A stretch of DNA of 64,000 nucleotides from Capsaspora owczarzaki ATCC 30864 (Eukaryota; Opisthokonta; Filasterea), in assembly GCF_000151315.2 (NCBI RefSeq), contig NW_011887302.1, positions 801,108 to 865,107 on the forward strand, written 5' to 3'. The translations under genes and the position numbers were made by a program. Shown here piece after piece: positions 21,701 through 33,390 of the stretch. Under the pieces are notes generated by a model. That model worked only from the letters and a program-made list of their open reading frames with translations, did not search any database and had not been told where the DNA came from. Each line of letters begins with the position of its first letter. The first letter of the stretch is position 1.

Positions 21701-24700
21701 CGAGTTGTCGCGTTGGGGACCGGGGCTCAGTGTTGGGTTGTCGATCTGTGGGCGGCTTCGGACACTGCGTTGTTGCACCGAACGCGACGAAAGAGACGAG
21801 TAGGTCTCTTCGAGCATACGTTTGGCGTCCGAGGCACCAACGGTCGTCGGGGTGCTGCTCGCACGAAGCCCAAGACGACGCTTGCCAACGTACTCAAACA
21901 CGCAAACAGACTTTTCAAGCACTTCAAAGAACGAGAGGATGCGATTCGGGAAGTCTTTGTTGCACTTCCACCAGAAGCGGACCAACTCAGGATTCGCATC
22001 GCGCAGGATGTGCAAGAAGCACACCAAGAGATCACGCGTCTCCTCAAAGTCGAGCACGTCGCTCGGGACTGCAGCCGACCCAGCCGCAACGCCAAACGTT
22101 CCGCCAGTGACCACCGACATGGTTGCATTGTTTGTTCCACGGATGGTACCGCCGTCCTTCAACTCCTTGGCTTGGGCCTCCGTCAAGGTGCGAACCGTCG
22201 CAGTGCCATCGGCGACACCTTCGCGATCCACAATGTTGTCGGACGTGGCTAGGCGCTTGACGTTCTCGAGAACGATATGAATGAGCGGGAAGTGCAAAGC
22301 CGCGATACGGGCACGGCACTCGGCATCGGCATACCGTTCGTCTGAGTCCAGCTTGGCCAACAGGTCTCGCACAGTGGTGATTGCGCGCTTTCGGAGCGTC
22401 TTTTCCGTGTGCTCGAGCATGAGGGACAACTCGTTGAGCAGAATGCCGCTCAGAATATGACGCTCGCGGTACTCTTCCGTGAGCATCAGCATGCGCTCGT
22501 TGTACGCCTTGGGCATGAGCGGCAAGTTGAGCGCAACATAATGCTCATAGTTGCACAGGATGCGGATAAACTCGAGCTTGAACTCGAGCAGCACCTCGGC
22601 ATCGTTCGGAGCAGTCTCATTCAAGTGACGCTGCACAAGCGACAGGATGAAGCCACGGTCGTAGAAGGCAAGGGCATCGCGCAAAAAGTAGGCAACAGAC
22701 TGGTTGAGGCGCTTGCCAATCGTGTGACCCGACTTGGAGCGCTTTTGAATCTCGAATGTGAGCAGCTCCAGCAATGCGCGAATGTTATTCGACAGAGCTG
22801 CGGGCAGTCGGTCTGCGCGTGGCTTGCTCAGCGCCTTTTGCGACGCAAGGAACTGCACCATGCTCTTGACGACAACGTCAAAGAAGAACCACGCATGCTC
22901 AAAGAAGAACCACGCATGCTTGAGCAGGTCCGTCATGCTGGGCTCGTTCTCCTTGATGAATGTAATCCAGAGGCGAATGATCTCGTCAAAGACGTACTGT
23001 GCGTGCGTCGGGGGTGGTGAGCAAACATTTTTTTTTTTTTTTTTTTTTTTGCAAAAAGCACAGCCGAGTAGAACCTTCTTCAACTCTCTCCCTCGAACAA
23101 GACATACCTTTTTGGTGTTGGTGGGATTCTCAAACATAAACTGCACAAACGAGTGCAGGGTGGGGTTGCGAGTGAGACCAACCGCGTCCTTGTGGCTCAC
23201 ATTGACAATATGCACCAGGGCGCGGAAAGTTTCTCTGCACGAAAAGCCAAGCCACACACAACAAAAAGGTTTCATCATTTTAGCACCATGAAACATCCTG
23301 GTCAAGCCCCATCCCATACCTGCCGCTCACGGCAAGCGCTTACCGGGAGAGATTTTCGGACGCGGTCGGCCGAACAAGAATGGAAAACAGCTGCGTGAGA
23401 AGAACAGAGGTGAACTGCACGACATCGGCATCGGTCGCCTTGAGGAGCTGCTTGACGCTTGTCAACACGGCCTCATCAGCGACAGCGGGCTGACGCGACA
23501 GGGCCAAGAAGCTATGGAGCTCGTTGGATTGGGTCGAAACGGTCGAGACGAGGCGCGTGGACAGCTTGAACAGGGTGCGCTTGCCATCGACCCACTTGAT
23601 GTCGGGCGAATCGGCGAGGTAGTTTGGAGCAAGCGTCGCGGCAACGGGTATGATTGACTCGACACAGACGTTGATGCGGCCGTCGAGGCGCAGCAGGGGC
23701 AAGAACGCCTGGCCGACCAACGTGTCGACCGGCTCGACCGTGCCTGGCTTTTTCGGCGGCTGGCAGCTGACGTGGTAGAACGAGAACAGGAGGTGGTGGT
23801 GTTCGGTCAGCTTTGTTGGAAGGGAAACCTTGATTTCCTCATACCAATCAGGCGACTTGTTGTGGTAGGTGACGGCCGTGGTTGAGCTCGTCACCAGGGC
23901 AGGGCCGGGCGGCTTGCCATAGATGCACTTGAGCGGCGTCGCTGTCATCGAATCGGACGCATACAGCTCGACTTTGCAAGCAAGGTTGCGCGCCTTGACG
24001 GTGGCGCCTCGGTTGTTAAAGTTGAGTGACGACGGGTAGACGTAGAGGTGGTGCGTGTACGTGGCGTTGGCGACCAGTGCAGGATGCACGGGGAACTCTT
24101 CAACCTCTCGGATGAGCTCGGCGGCGTTCAGCTTGAACATTGGCGCGACGGCAATGAGCGACGTGGTCAGAACGGACGGCGGCAGGTCATCCACGGTGGC
24201 TGCGGTGAAGATGATGCTGCCAGGGATGGCCTTGAGCTTCTTTTGAACGGTTCCCTTGCGGAACTCGACCAGGTAGCGGAAGAGATCGTCCTCGGAGAGC
24301 TTGTCGCCTTCTTGGCGGAAGAGGAGGCGAATGGCCAGGTCCTCGGCAGCGTCCAGCTCGCCCTTGGAGTTGAACAGCGGCGTTGCCGACCACGCCCAGG
24401 GCATGCGGTAGGCGCCGAGGCGCTTGGCATCGTCCTGCACGCTTTGTTTGGCTTTCAGCGTGTTCTTGTCACTGATGGTAATGTAGGGCTCGCTGGTCTC
24501 GTTGATGTCGCCCTGCAGAATCTTTTCGATTCGGACGACAAGGTAAATGTCCTGGTGCGGCGCAGTCACCGAGAACAGGGCCTTGCGCGCCTCCGCCGTG
24601 GGTTCACGCGGACCGGCAAAGGCAGGGACGAGCGACTTGACCTCGTCCTTGCTCAGTTCAAAGTGGAAGGTTTCGGAAATCTTGCGGCGCTCCTGTGCAT

Positions 24701-26892
24701 CGTACAGCGCAATGGAAACAAAGAACGGCTCAATATCCTCCAGCTTGAAGGAGAGCTCCTTGGGGGTGACGACGAAGCGCGTGCCAAAGCGCTCGTAGAA
24801 GGGCTCGGCCTCTGGGCGATCGCCGCTGTAACGCGAGCGCTCGAGTTGGGGATCCAGCTCTTGCTGGACGACAAACAGTCGGTTGCGGTCCAGCTGGCGA
24901 GCGCGCGTGTTTTGCTTGTCCGTTTCGCCGACCGTGTACTTGAGCAGCTCGGGCTGCGTGCCGTCTGACTCGAGCCGAGCAAACTCTGCGCGAATAATGT
25001 CAGCCGAGTTGTTGACCTTGCTGTTGCGATCACCTGGCCTGGGCGAGCTGTTGGAAACGGCGGGCGAGGAGGAGCGTCCTGCACGAAGGATGGCGTCCAT
25101 GTCGTCCGTCAGCGAGAGCGTTGGCGTCGACGCGCCACTGTTGCCGGATGTCGCAGGTCCAGTGCTGCTGGGTGCCGATGAGATCTTGTCGCGCTCGTCC
25201 ACCTCGAACGTGCGCTCGGCCAGCACCACACTACCCTCGTCCGCTCGCTCGGTGCGGCGCGAGTTGAAGGCGTTCTGGAAGTTGACAACATTCCAGTCTG
25301 ACACGTACGAGTTGACGCACGCCACCAGCACCGGGTCGGCGGCCTTCTCGTCGTAGCCAGCAGGCACGGGCGAGTGCACGGTGCGGAACTCGCGCGGGCG
25401 TGTTTCGACGACAATGTCGTCGCTGGGAACGACCAGGATGGACTTGAGCTTGTCAGCGTCCACCTCCTTTTGTCGTTGCGCCAAAATCCCTTCAAAGTTC
25501 ACCTCGACGAGGCTCGAGGAGGTGGTCGAGCTCGCTGCAAGCGGGTTTGTGCTGAACGCAGACGCGGTGGTGCTCGCCGCAACGGACGACGGCGTGGATC
25601 CGCTCGACATGATGGAACCCGATGTTGACGAGCGGTCATCGGATGCCGGCGCAGGGCTAGCGGCGGTCTGTCAAAGGGGTAAGATTTTTTTTTTTGGTCA
25701 GTGCTTTCAATGTCGACGGACGGCAGAATGTTACAAAACAAAAAACCAAGATGCATCGATTGCCAATCTCCCTCATTCCATCCCTCCCTCCTTTGCGTAA
25801 GCGTCAGCGGCTCCGCTGGGTGTCCAAAGACGATGGACGTACCTTTTGCATCATGACGGATTGGCGTTGCGATTCCGAGATGGAAGAGACCTCGCTCCGC
25901 ACCTCGCCTGGCGTCATGTTCCTGCACACACACATGCACACACATCCATACATACATGGCCAGCACAAGTGAGAAAATGACAGCGATGCTAAACGGGGGC
26001 AGTTGCTCCGAATCCAAGACAACAAGAAAGTGTGGTTTTCTATTTTTTAGTGATATTCGCGTGTACTCGCACGATTTCCGGTCGTGTGCAGAGTTTTGCA
26101 CTTCTCATCAACGCTTCCTTCAACATTCGATCTTGGTCAGAAAGCACAGGGGGGAGGGGACACGGATGTCTGTCGCCAAGAAGCGAGCAGCTCAAGGAAA
26201 GGAAAAAAAAAAAAAAAAGCAAGAATGTTCGAGTTTAGGCGAAGCCTTGTTGTTTTGCGGTCGAAGCATTGAAGGTCGGCTGCACTGGCTCGCGAGACCC
26301 GCGCGGCCAACTTGAATGCACACAATCGCGCTCAGTCCCACGGGAAGGATCCCTCCGACTGGCACACTGCCTGCGTCCGATCAGGCAGAAAAACAAGGGG
26401 GGGGGGAAAACCAGAAAATTTGACCTTTTTTTTTTTTTTTTTTTTTGGAGGGTTCGCTTTCTGATCAAAGGGTTGAGAGGGAATGGCAGGACGGCCTCCG
26501 CCCCGGTGGCAGAGACAAGAGCACCGTCAAGAAGCGAATCCACTTGGCAACGGATGCATCGGTGCGACAAAACGCGCCGCGGCACTCCGTTCGGAAAGAA
26601 GCAGAGGGCGCTTTGGGTGTATGAGTTGAAAAAAAAAAAGAAAAAAAAAAAAAGACCGCAAACACTCGACGTTGCATTCAAAAAAAAAAAAAAAAATAAC
26701 AAAGCACGTAATGCCAATTCCATTGAACAAAAGAAAAAAAAAAGAAAAAAAAATAACAAGGAAAAGAAAAATCCATTCCTTCCAATTGACTTGCTCAACG
26801 GGGTGGAGAGGAAAGACGCATGGCAGTAAAAGTCGATGGATACAAATCACGCACTTGTTGATGCGCTTGGCGAAAGCGCGCACGTCCGACAT
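18783..26892 (-). CDS. DOCK6/7/8-like guanine nucleotide exchange factor
   Basis: About twelve exons give roughly 2,000 residues matching DOCK-C (zizimin-related) proteins end to end. Exon 1 (26892 down to about 26856) encodes MSDVRAFAKRINK, like the RAFAQKI start of DOCK7. The large exon 25670-23346 holds the DUF3398-like region and the DHR-1/C2 domain (YPSSLNFNNRGATVKARNLA; LTEHHHLLFSFYHVSCQ). Exons 21494-19019 hold the DHR-2 catalytic domain (YYRVGFYGEKFG, YIQLTYVEPYF, RKTILTTEAFFPYL, VVLTPIEVAIEE, LQLQGSVSVTVNSGPLE). A last small exon (18927-18783) adds an acidic Ser-rich tail, reached by a donor at the apparent stop of the previous exon. Family knowledge says DHR-2 loads Rac/Cdc42 with GTP and DHR-1 binds phosphoinositides. 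A 7-residue duplication lies in a conserved helix near 22,900. Intron 1 is about 930 nt and full of homopolymers. Confidence 0.92.
22878..22919. repeat. 21-bp in-frame tandem duplication inside DOCK coding sequence
   Basis: Two perfect adjacent copies of a 21-bp unit (22,878-22,898 and 22,899-22,919). On the minus strand the frame duplicates HAWFFFE, so the product reads KHAWFFFEHAWFFFD. Family members such as DOCK7 have this motif once (QQAWFFFELMVKSM), immediately before the same MVKSM-type helix. Confidence 0.95.
23026..23050. repeat. Homopolymer T tract in a DOCK intron
   Basis: A run of about 22 T on the plus strand (A in the sense of the gene), in the intron between the exons ending PTNTKK and starting YVFDE. 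It is a likely sequencing-length uncertainty but does not touch coding sequence. Confidence 0.85.
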
Positions 26893-26960
26893 GATGCAGG
26901 AGGGAGGAAAAGCCAAGCAAAGGAAAAAAAAAAAAAGAAAAAAAAATAAGAAAAAAGAAA
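26194..26960. repeat. Cluster of A/T homopolymers in DOCK intron 1
   Basis: At least seven runs of 9-22 A or T are spaced over 770 bp, with a 9-nt G run at 26,398-26,406. Lysine- or phenylalanine-rich open frames here are products of the homopolymers. On the gene's sense strand most are T runs. Confidence 0.8.
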
Positions 26961-27457
26961 TGGAAAAAGAAACTGGACTGGAATCTGAATGGAAAGCGAG
27001 TTGAGCATTGTGTTTTGCTTGGGTTTGATTGAGTTGGTTGGTTGGGGTGTGCTTTACTTTACAATTGAGACCACTCATCGAGAGGGAGATGGCGTGTCGC
27101 AAGCGTTCGAGACAGAATTGGACTCGAGTTTGGCACGAAACTAGAAGCACTCACTTTGCACTCAACCCCAAATCAACAACCAACTGTAGGGTATGCAGAA
27201 TCTATGTACCAAGCTGCTCGTGAAAGCGTTAAGCATGCACGAAAACACCAAAAGGCCACCCCGCTGCAACTCACAATGAAAAAACCCAAAAATAAAAAGC
27301 ACATCAATACTTTGTGATTGTTTACAAAAAGAGTCAAAACCAAGCAAAGCATCGGAGCGGACAAGATAGAGGAGCATCTAATCTACCGTTTGCCCGCCTC
27401 ATGACATGTGGAGAGGGACGGGGGACCAACAACAACAACACGCAAAAACGGTGCTGC
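26893..27457. other. Intergenic between DOCK start and eS28 3' end
   Basis: 565 bp that should include the DOCK promoter and the eS28 3' UTR. A-rich, with no recognised gene or RNA. Confidence 0.45.
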
Positions 27458-28378
27458 TTAACGAAGGCGGCGAGCCTCGCGCTCAGACTCCATAAGGGTC
27501 AGGATGTCGTTCTCGCGAACGGGGCCCTTGACGTTGCGGATGATTGAGCGGCTGGGGTCGTTGAGGAACTCAACGCGGACCTGTAAAGTGAGAGCGACAA
27601 GAAGGAGCGAGGCCAGTAAGTAAAAGGGCAATTCGATACAAGCCAACAATCTAATCCATTCGCATCAAAGACGCCTCGAAGCATGTCAGAGTAGGTGGGA
27701 AGATGGAAAAAGGTGGACGAGGGACGCAGGGCACAGAGACGAGGTCACAAAGCCGTACACAAGCGCAAAGCAACAGAAAGGGGAGAAAACCAAACATCCA
27801 GCCAGATCTAGCCCGAAACTTCAGCTGCGAGCGTTGCGCACGCACAGCAGGGAGAAATACCAGAGCCAGCAAACCCAAAGCCACATGCATTGGAAGGAAA
27901 GCAAAAAATAAAAAATAAAATAAAATAAAATAATAAAAAAAAAAAGACCAAAAAAAAAGTTGTAAAGCCGTCCATCGAGCAAACCTGTTCCCGCGCTCTC
28001 AAAACCCAGCAAAACTGACACGCCCGACCACCGGAAAAAGATACCAGCGGGAGAGAGCCGATACGCTGGGCTCAGGGCTCAGACGACGACGAGAGCCAAA
28101 AACCAAGCGCAAAGAGCGACCACGTTTTTTTTTTTTTTTTTTTTTGCTCTTCAAAACCGTTCTCCATCTGCTGCAGCTCCTGTTCTCCCGGCGACAGCGC
28201 CGCCACACCAAAAACACGATGGGGAACTTGCCTGGGTGGCCTGACCCTGGGAGCCAGTGCGACCGAGCACCTTGGTGACGCGGGCGAGGACGATCTGTTG
28301 GGTGGCGCCAGCGGCGGCGACGGCCTCGGGGCCGGGGGCGGCGGCATCAGCGGTGGCCTTGGTTGCCTTGGACGACAT
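27458..28378 (-). CDS. RPS28: Small ribosomal subunit protein eS28
   Basis: Two exons (28378-28232 and 27580-27458) give 89 residues. The core is near identical to eukaryotic eS28: [19 protein letters not shown] across the splice into [19 protein letters not shown] and [10 protein letters not shown]. It is a component of the 40S subunit near the mRNA exit channel. The N terminus carries an extra roughly 25-residue Ala/Pro/Thr-rich stretch where most eukaryotes have about six residues before the conserved core. The intron after the Gln codon begins with gcaagt, a GC-AG intron: the conserved Gln-Val junction leaves no room for a GT donor. The intron is about 650 nt, long for this genome and full of homopolymers, as often seen in ribosomal protein genes. 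Confidence 0.95.
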
Positions 28379-29774
28379 TGTGTCTGGCAAGAGGCAGGGC
28401 GCAGCCAAGGTGAGTGATGGATGAAGAGGGGGGGGGTTTGGGCCAGCAGGGAAAGGTTTGGAACAAAAAAGCGAGGAAAAAAAAAAAAGAAAAAAAATCC
28501 AAGATCTTTTTTTTTTTTTTTTTTTTCGTTGCTGCTCGCTCTGCATTGCCGTTTGAAGGCGAGACCTGCCCTGCTCACAGACGACGCACTCTGGCGTGCT
28601 CTCCACGTAGGAGCAAACCGCCGGGCTGCAGCACAGACGCATTCAAAAGCAAAACGCCTGAAACGAAAACGAAAAAGAAAACGAAAAAGAAAAAAAAATC
28701 ACTTCAATGCCTTTTGGCTTACAATAAAAAGAGGAGAGAAAGAACAAAAACCGCGTGGCTCGAATAAAAAAAAAAAAAAAAAAAAGCCAAAAAAAAAAAA
28801 AAAGGGCTTTTGCGTAGAAAAATTCAATGGCAATTGGGGATGACGTTCAATGGACTCGGCGAATCGAGCAAACGCGGGTACTTGCACTGCAAACAAGAAG
28901 AATGGCGCACACTTAAATACGGAATGGGCGAACATCAGTGGGGCTGGCTGGCGTTCGAGATGCCTGCGCAGCGTTTATCTTGTCGGCGTCTCTTTCTTCA
29001 GTGTTTTTGATGATTCATCCAAGGAACATCCTCAACAGCAAACCCTTTTGTAACCTTTCATCCTTGATAAATCTCAAGAGCACACTCTCTTTTCAGCTTC
29101 CTCTTTCGTTTTCGTTGCGGGTGGATTTTTGATTTTTCCAGCGAGACTGCATTGGTAGAGTTTTTCCAGCCTTGGCAACATCCACATTGCCCTGTTTGAC
29201 CGTCCCCCTTCGTCGCTGTCCCGCCTCGACTGTGACCACCCACCCCCCGTTCTATTCACCTCTTCGTTGCGTGCCTTGCCCTTTCTTCGACCGCCTTCCT
29301 TCAACCGCGTCCTCGTCCGGCAGCCGCTTCCGTTGATTCATCCACCATTTTTTTATGTTTTTTTTTTTTTTCAATTTCGTTTTGTATGGGTTTTGCATTA
29401 GAGAACGACTTTTTTTTTTTTTTTTTTTTTTCGGTGGCTTTTTTTTTTTTTTTTTTCCAATTCAATGCTGAGATCTCGTTGCTGCGTGCGTTTGCGTCGC
29501 GGCAGCCACCTGCTCGCTTTGGCCTCCATTGCCTCACACTCGTCCCTCGGCGTCTCACGGGCCCCTCCTCGTCCGCCTTCCTTCCTTCTCCACTCGTCTC
29601 GGCACTCCATTTTGTGGCTCACCAAAAAACGATATTCTTTCCTTTGTTTTATTTTATATTTTATTTTTTTTTCTACTTTTCCTTCTTCCTTCTCCTTCAC
29701 ACAACAGGCTTGCCTCCACCACCACCGCCAGGAACAACCTCAAATCTCTTACAGCTCACATCCACACAGACCAA
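28379..29774. promoter_or_regulatory. Divergent promoter region, eS28 / PP4R1
   Basis: 1.4 kb between two divergent starts. It holds at least eight A or T runs of 10-23 nt (for example 28,507-28,526, 28,767-28,785, 29,410-29,431 and 29,439-29,456). Part of the left half is A-rich on the plus strand, the right half T-rich and C/T-rich towards the PP4R1 start, where a 5' UTR intron is possible. No additional gene was recognised. Confidence 0.45.
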
Positions 29775-32700
29775 ATGGCCGCCATTCCGCAAGGGTTTGG
29801 CGACTTTTCGTCGAGCGACAGCGACCTGAATGGAGGTTACAGCGACCTCAATTCATACTCGTCCCACTACGCCGGGACGCTTGGCGACGACTCGGACGCG
29901 AGCGGCGAGATGGAGGACTCGATGCCCACCATGGAGGAAATGTCCATCGACGACTCGCTCACGCCCGTCGAGCGGATGCTCAAGTACGCGCGCAGCGACC
30001 TGGTGCTGCACCGATTGTTTGTGGCCAAAGACATTGTCGACACGCTGCGCTCCAGCCTGCAGGACTCCAACATGGACAGCATTCTGCAAGTTGTCGGCGA
30101 CCTGATGGCCGACCCCGAGCCGCTCATCCGCCAGGCGATTCTCCAGCAGGCCGCCCCGCTCGCCAAGGTCGCCTTTGCCCACCCGCAGCTGCCCAACCCT
30201 CGCGCTGCCGTTGTCGAGTTGCTCCGATTATCAAGCGCCTTGCTGCCCGACTCGATCGAGTCGGTTCGTCAGGTTGCGCAGACGGCCTTTTTGAGCATCC
30301 TCGAGCTCGGAGCCCTGCTGCCGTCCGACATTGAGACGCTCGTGTGCCCCGTCCTGCTGCGTTTGGCCACCGACGATCTCGAGGACGAAAACCGCATGAA
30401 CGCCATCACGCTGATGAGCAAGAGCACGCCGTTTGTGAGCCGTTCTGTTGTGGAGCGGTACGAATTCGATTTTTTTGTTTGTTCCTTCCCCTCCCCCATC
30501 GTCTTTTGTGGATGTTTCTTTTGAAATATTTCTTTGCGCTGACTCACATCCTGTTAACTCTCTTCCTCTCTCCCCCTCTCTCTATTCCGCTTTGTGTCTT
30601 GACCAGCATCTTTTTGCCCCAAATTTGCATTCTGTCCGAGGACGCCATGTTCCGCGTCCGAAAATCCTGCGCTTGCGCCATCGGCCCGATCTCCTTGGCC
30701 ATCGGCACCAAGCTCACTGTTGACCGCTTGTTGCCAAAGTACATCCGCATGTGCTCGGACAAGATTTGGGGTGTGCGGAAAGGCTGCGCCGAAAGCCTGC
30801 CGGATATCGCTCAAGTGGCAACGCCCGAGATTCGCGAGACTGCTCTGGTTGGCATCCTCGAGTCGTTTGCCACTGACGTGTCGCGCTGGGTGCGCAGCTC
30901 GGCCTTCCAGTTCTTGGGCCCGTTCATTGCCACCTTTGCCAACACTGCCGAATGCGTCGAGTATCCCGTCCCGCCGCCCGAACTCCGGGAACAGCATGGT
31001 CTCGACGCACCGTCGACTGATGAGTCCTCCGAGGCGGAAGTGAACGCGACCGCAATGACCCTCGGCGGAGTCACCATCGACGAGAGCGCTGACGACGCAG
31101 CTTCTTCATCGCGCACCACCGAGGACGAAACCCCCGCATCTCCCCCGCCAGTCGTTGCCAGTCCCACTGCCGCTTCCGTTTTCACCATCGCGTCTCCTGC
31201 AAAGCCCGTCTCCGAAATGAACAAGGTCGAGGACTTTAATGCGTTTAATTTCTGGCGGGCACCCATCCCTGCGTTCGAGATTGACGCTGCCTTGCTCTCT
31301 CCTGCCAAACCCTCTCCTGCCAAGTCTGCCGCAGCACCCGCACCCGCACCTGCAGCACCCGCCACCACAGCGCCCGCTACTGCCGCACCCATCGCCACCA
31401 CCACGCCAGCTTCAACGGCCTCGCCCGCGCCAGCTGTTTCTGCGACACCCGTCCCCGCCAAAGAGGTATGCGCCGCTCGTTTCGACAATAGGGGGGCACG
31501 TGCTTTTTCCTCCCTAGAAGGCACCGACCCTGCTTTCATGTGCTCACACTGTTCTGACATGATTTTGTTTCTGCATTGTTAGGTGGAGCTGCCGTACAAG
31601 CTTCTAGAATTTTACATCCAAATGGCCGAGCCCAGCAGCACTCGAAGCATCGACAACGACATTGGCTTCCATTGCGCGTACAGCTTGCCCGCAGTGGTGC
31701 TTATTTTGGGTGCCTCCAAGTGGCGCCTCGTCCGCGACACCTTCTTGACGTTGTCGCGCGATTTGCAGTGGAAGGTCCGACGGTCTCTTGCGCATTCTCT
31801 GCACGAGCTGGCTGCCATCATTGGCCCCGAGCTGACCGAGACGGATTTGCGACCCGTTTTCGACGTCTTCCTGAAGGACCTCGACGAGGTGCGTGTCGGC
31901 GTCGTGAAGCACTTTGCCGACTTTTTGACCCACCTTGCGCCAGAAGCGCGCGCCCAGTACCTGAGCATGCTCGAAGAGCTCAAAAAGACGGAGAACACGC
32001 AAAACTGGCGCTTCCGTCGCCTGCTCGCCAAGCAGCTTGACAAGCTCTCGCAGCTCTTCTCTGCACACGAAGTCAAGAAGCACATCAGCCCTGTCACCCT
32101 GGCTCTGGCGGCGGACGACGTTGCCTCCGTCCGTGGTGTGGCCCACCGCTCGCTCGCCTTCATGGTCAACCGCCTCTTGCAAGAAGGCGCCACATCTAGC
32201 ACCACTGGTTCGATTGCGGCCTTGGCGTCCGATCTTTCCAACCACGTTATCGAACAGTTTGCCTGCGGCCCAAGCTTTGTTAGCCGCATGAAGTGAGTGT
32301 TCGAGAGGCCGGGAGGGGAGGGTGGCGCGCGGAAGGTGGTGCAAGATGGATTTGTCTTGATTGCGTGGTGCTGATTTTTCTGCGTGTGCGTATGTGTGTT
32401 TTCGCATCTAGTTATGTGCAAATTTGCCAGCATTTTGTCGAAGTGGTTGCTCCCGAAGCCTTCACCACTCGCTTTTTGCCAAGTTTGCTCTCCCTTGCCA
32501 ACGATCGCGTTGCGAACGTGCGCCTGTCGCTCGCGCGCCTGATCACCCAAACATTGCTTGTTCGAGGTGAGTTTGTTCGGAGCATTGCTCAGTCAAGGTT
32601 TTGCGGAATGCTCACTGTGTCTTTTTTTTTTTTTTTTAATTTTCTTTGTGTTTTTCTCGCCAGACTATTTTGTGGCACTATCCACTTCCGACGCAGTCTT

Positions 32701-32923
32701 CCAAAGCACGCTTCAGCAACTACGGACGGATCGGGACCGCGATGTTGCCTACTATGCCAACCTCGCGCCCGGCTCTGACTCGACCAATCCCCTTGTTCTG
32801 GAGATTCAGGCCGAAGAAGGTGAGTCGCTTTTCTGGCTGTTTGCTGTTCGTCGTGGATGGTTTTGACTCACTTGCTCTTTTTTTATGGGATTAGCTGATG
32901 ATTTGCTAGATGGCGTGGCATAA
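29775..32923 (+). CDS. PPP4R1: Protein phosphatase 4 regulatory subunit 1 (PP4R1) homologue
   Basis: Six exons (29775-30457, 30607-31465, 31583-32292, 32412-32566, 32664-32819, 32895-32923) give 863 residues, close to human PP4R1. It is a HEAT-repeat regulatory subunit that binds the PP4 catalytic subunit. Diagnostic stretches include LTPVERMLKYARS, VCPVLLRLATDD, SEDAMFRVRKSCA, CSDKIWGVRKGCAE, SRWVRSSAFQFLGPFIATFA, HCAYSLPAVVLIL, LQWKVRRSLAHSLHELAA, FLKDLDEVRVGVVKHF and LLSLANDRVANVRLSLA. As in the human protein, a Ser/Ala/Pro-rich disordered insert (about residues 330-510) separates two HEAT blocks, and even its FNAFNFWRAPIP motif has a human counterpart (FHFWRTPLP). ATG 29775 is preceded by a T-rich leader. 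No truncation is apparent. Confidence 0.95.
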
Positions 32924-33390
32924 TCACAATTCGTCTTGTATTGTTGTCGCCCTGCATGCATCTTGGTTTGTTTTGATGTTCGTTGTTTTTATGTCATTCC
33001 CCCTCCCCTTTCTTGTTAGGCTTTATTTTGTTCCTGCCTCTTTCCTATCTACCCCTTCTTTTCATCTCATTTGCTGCTTTTTTTTTTTTTTTTAAAATCG
33101 GTTAATTCCCTCCCCTCTCTGCGCCCGGGCGCTTGCGATGTACATGAAAGCGTGTGCCTCGCAGATAACTCTTCCTGTTGGTACTGTATGGCTTGATCAT
33201 GTTTTGATTTTCAGTACACTGTGTTCCAAATCCACCCGTTTGACAATGCTTTAGCTTGAATCACAGTGCAAACAAGCAGTTCACTTTCAATACACATAAC
33301 TTGCATGGACAGGCAATCACTGCCACCCAAAACAACGACACGAAGATGACCATGTGCCCGACGAATCACCAAAAAACGTGATTGACACGC
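32924..33390. other. Convergent 3' region, PP4R1 / M43 protease
   Basis: 467 bp, T-rich, with a 17-nt T run near 33,080. No gene was recognised. Confidence 0.45.

Noticed and set aside
24048-24968. Plus-strand open frame (306 codons) opposite the DOCK DHR-1 exon
   Set aside because: Antisense shadow of strongly conserved DOCK coding sequence, with no splice or domain support.
26235-26829. Lysine-rich (plus) and phenylalanine-rich (minus) open frames
   Set aside because: Products of A/T homopolymers inside DOCK intron 1.
31612-32550. Minus-strand open frames opposite PP4R1 HEAT repeats
   Set aside because: They cross PP4R1 exons and introns and have no recognisable content.
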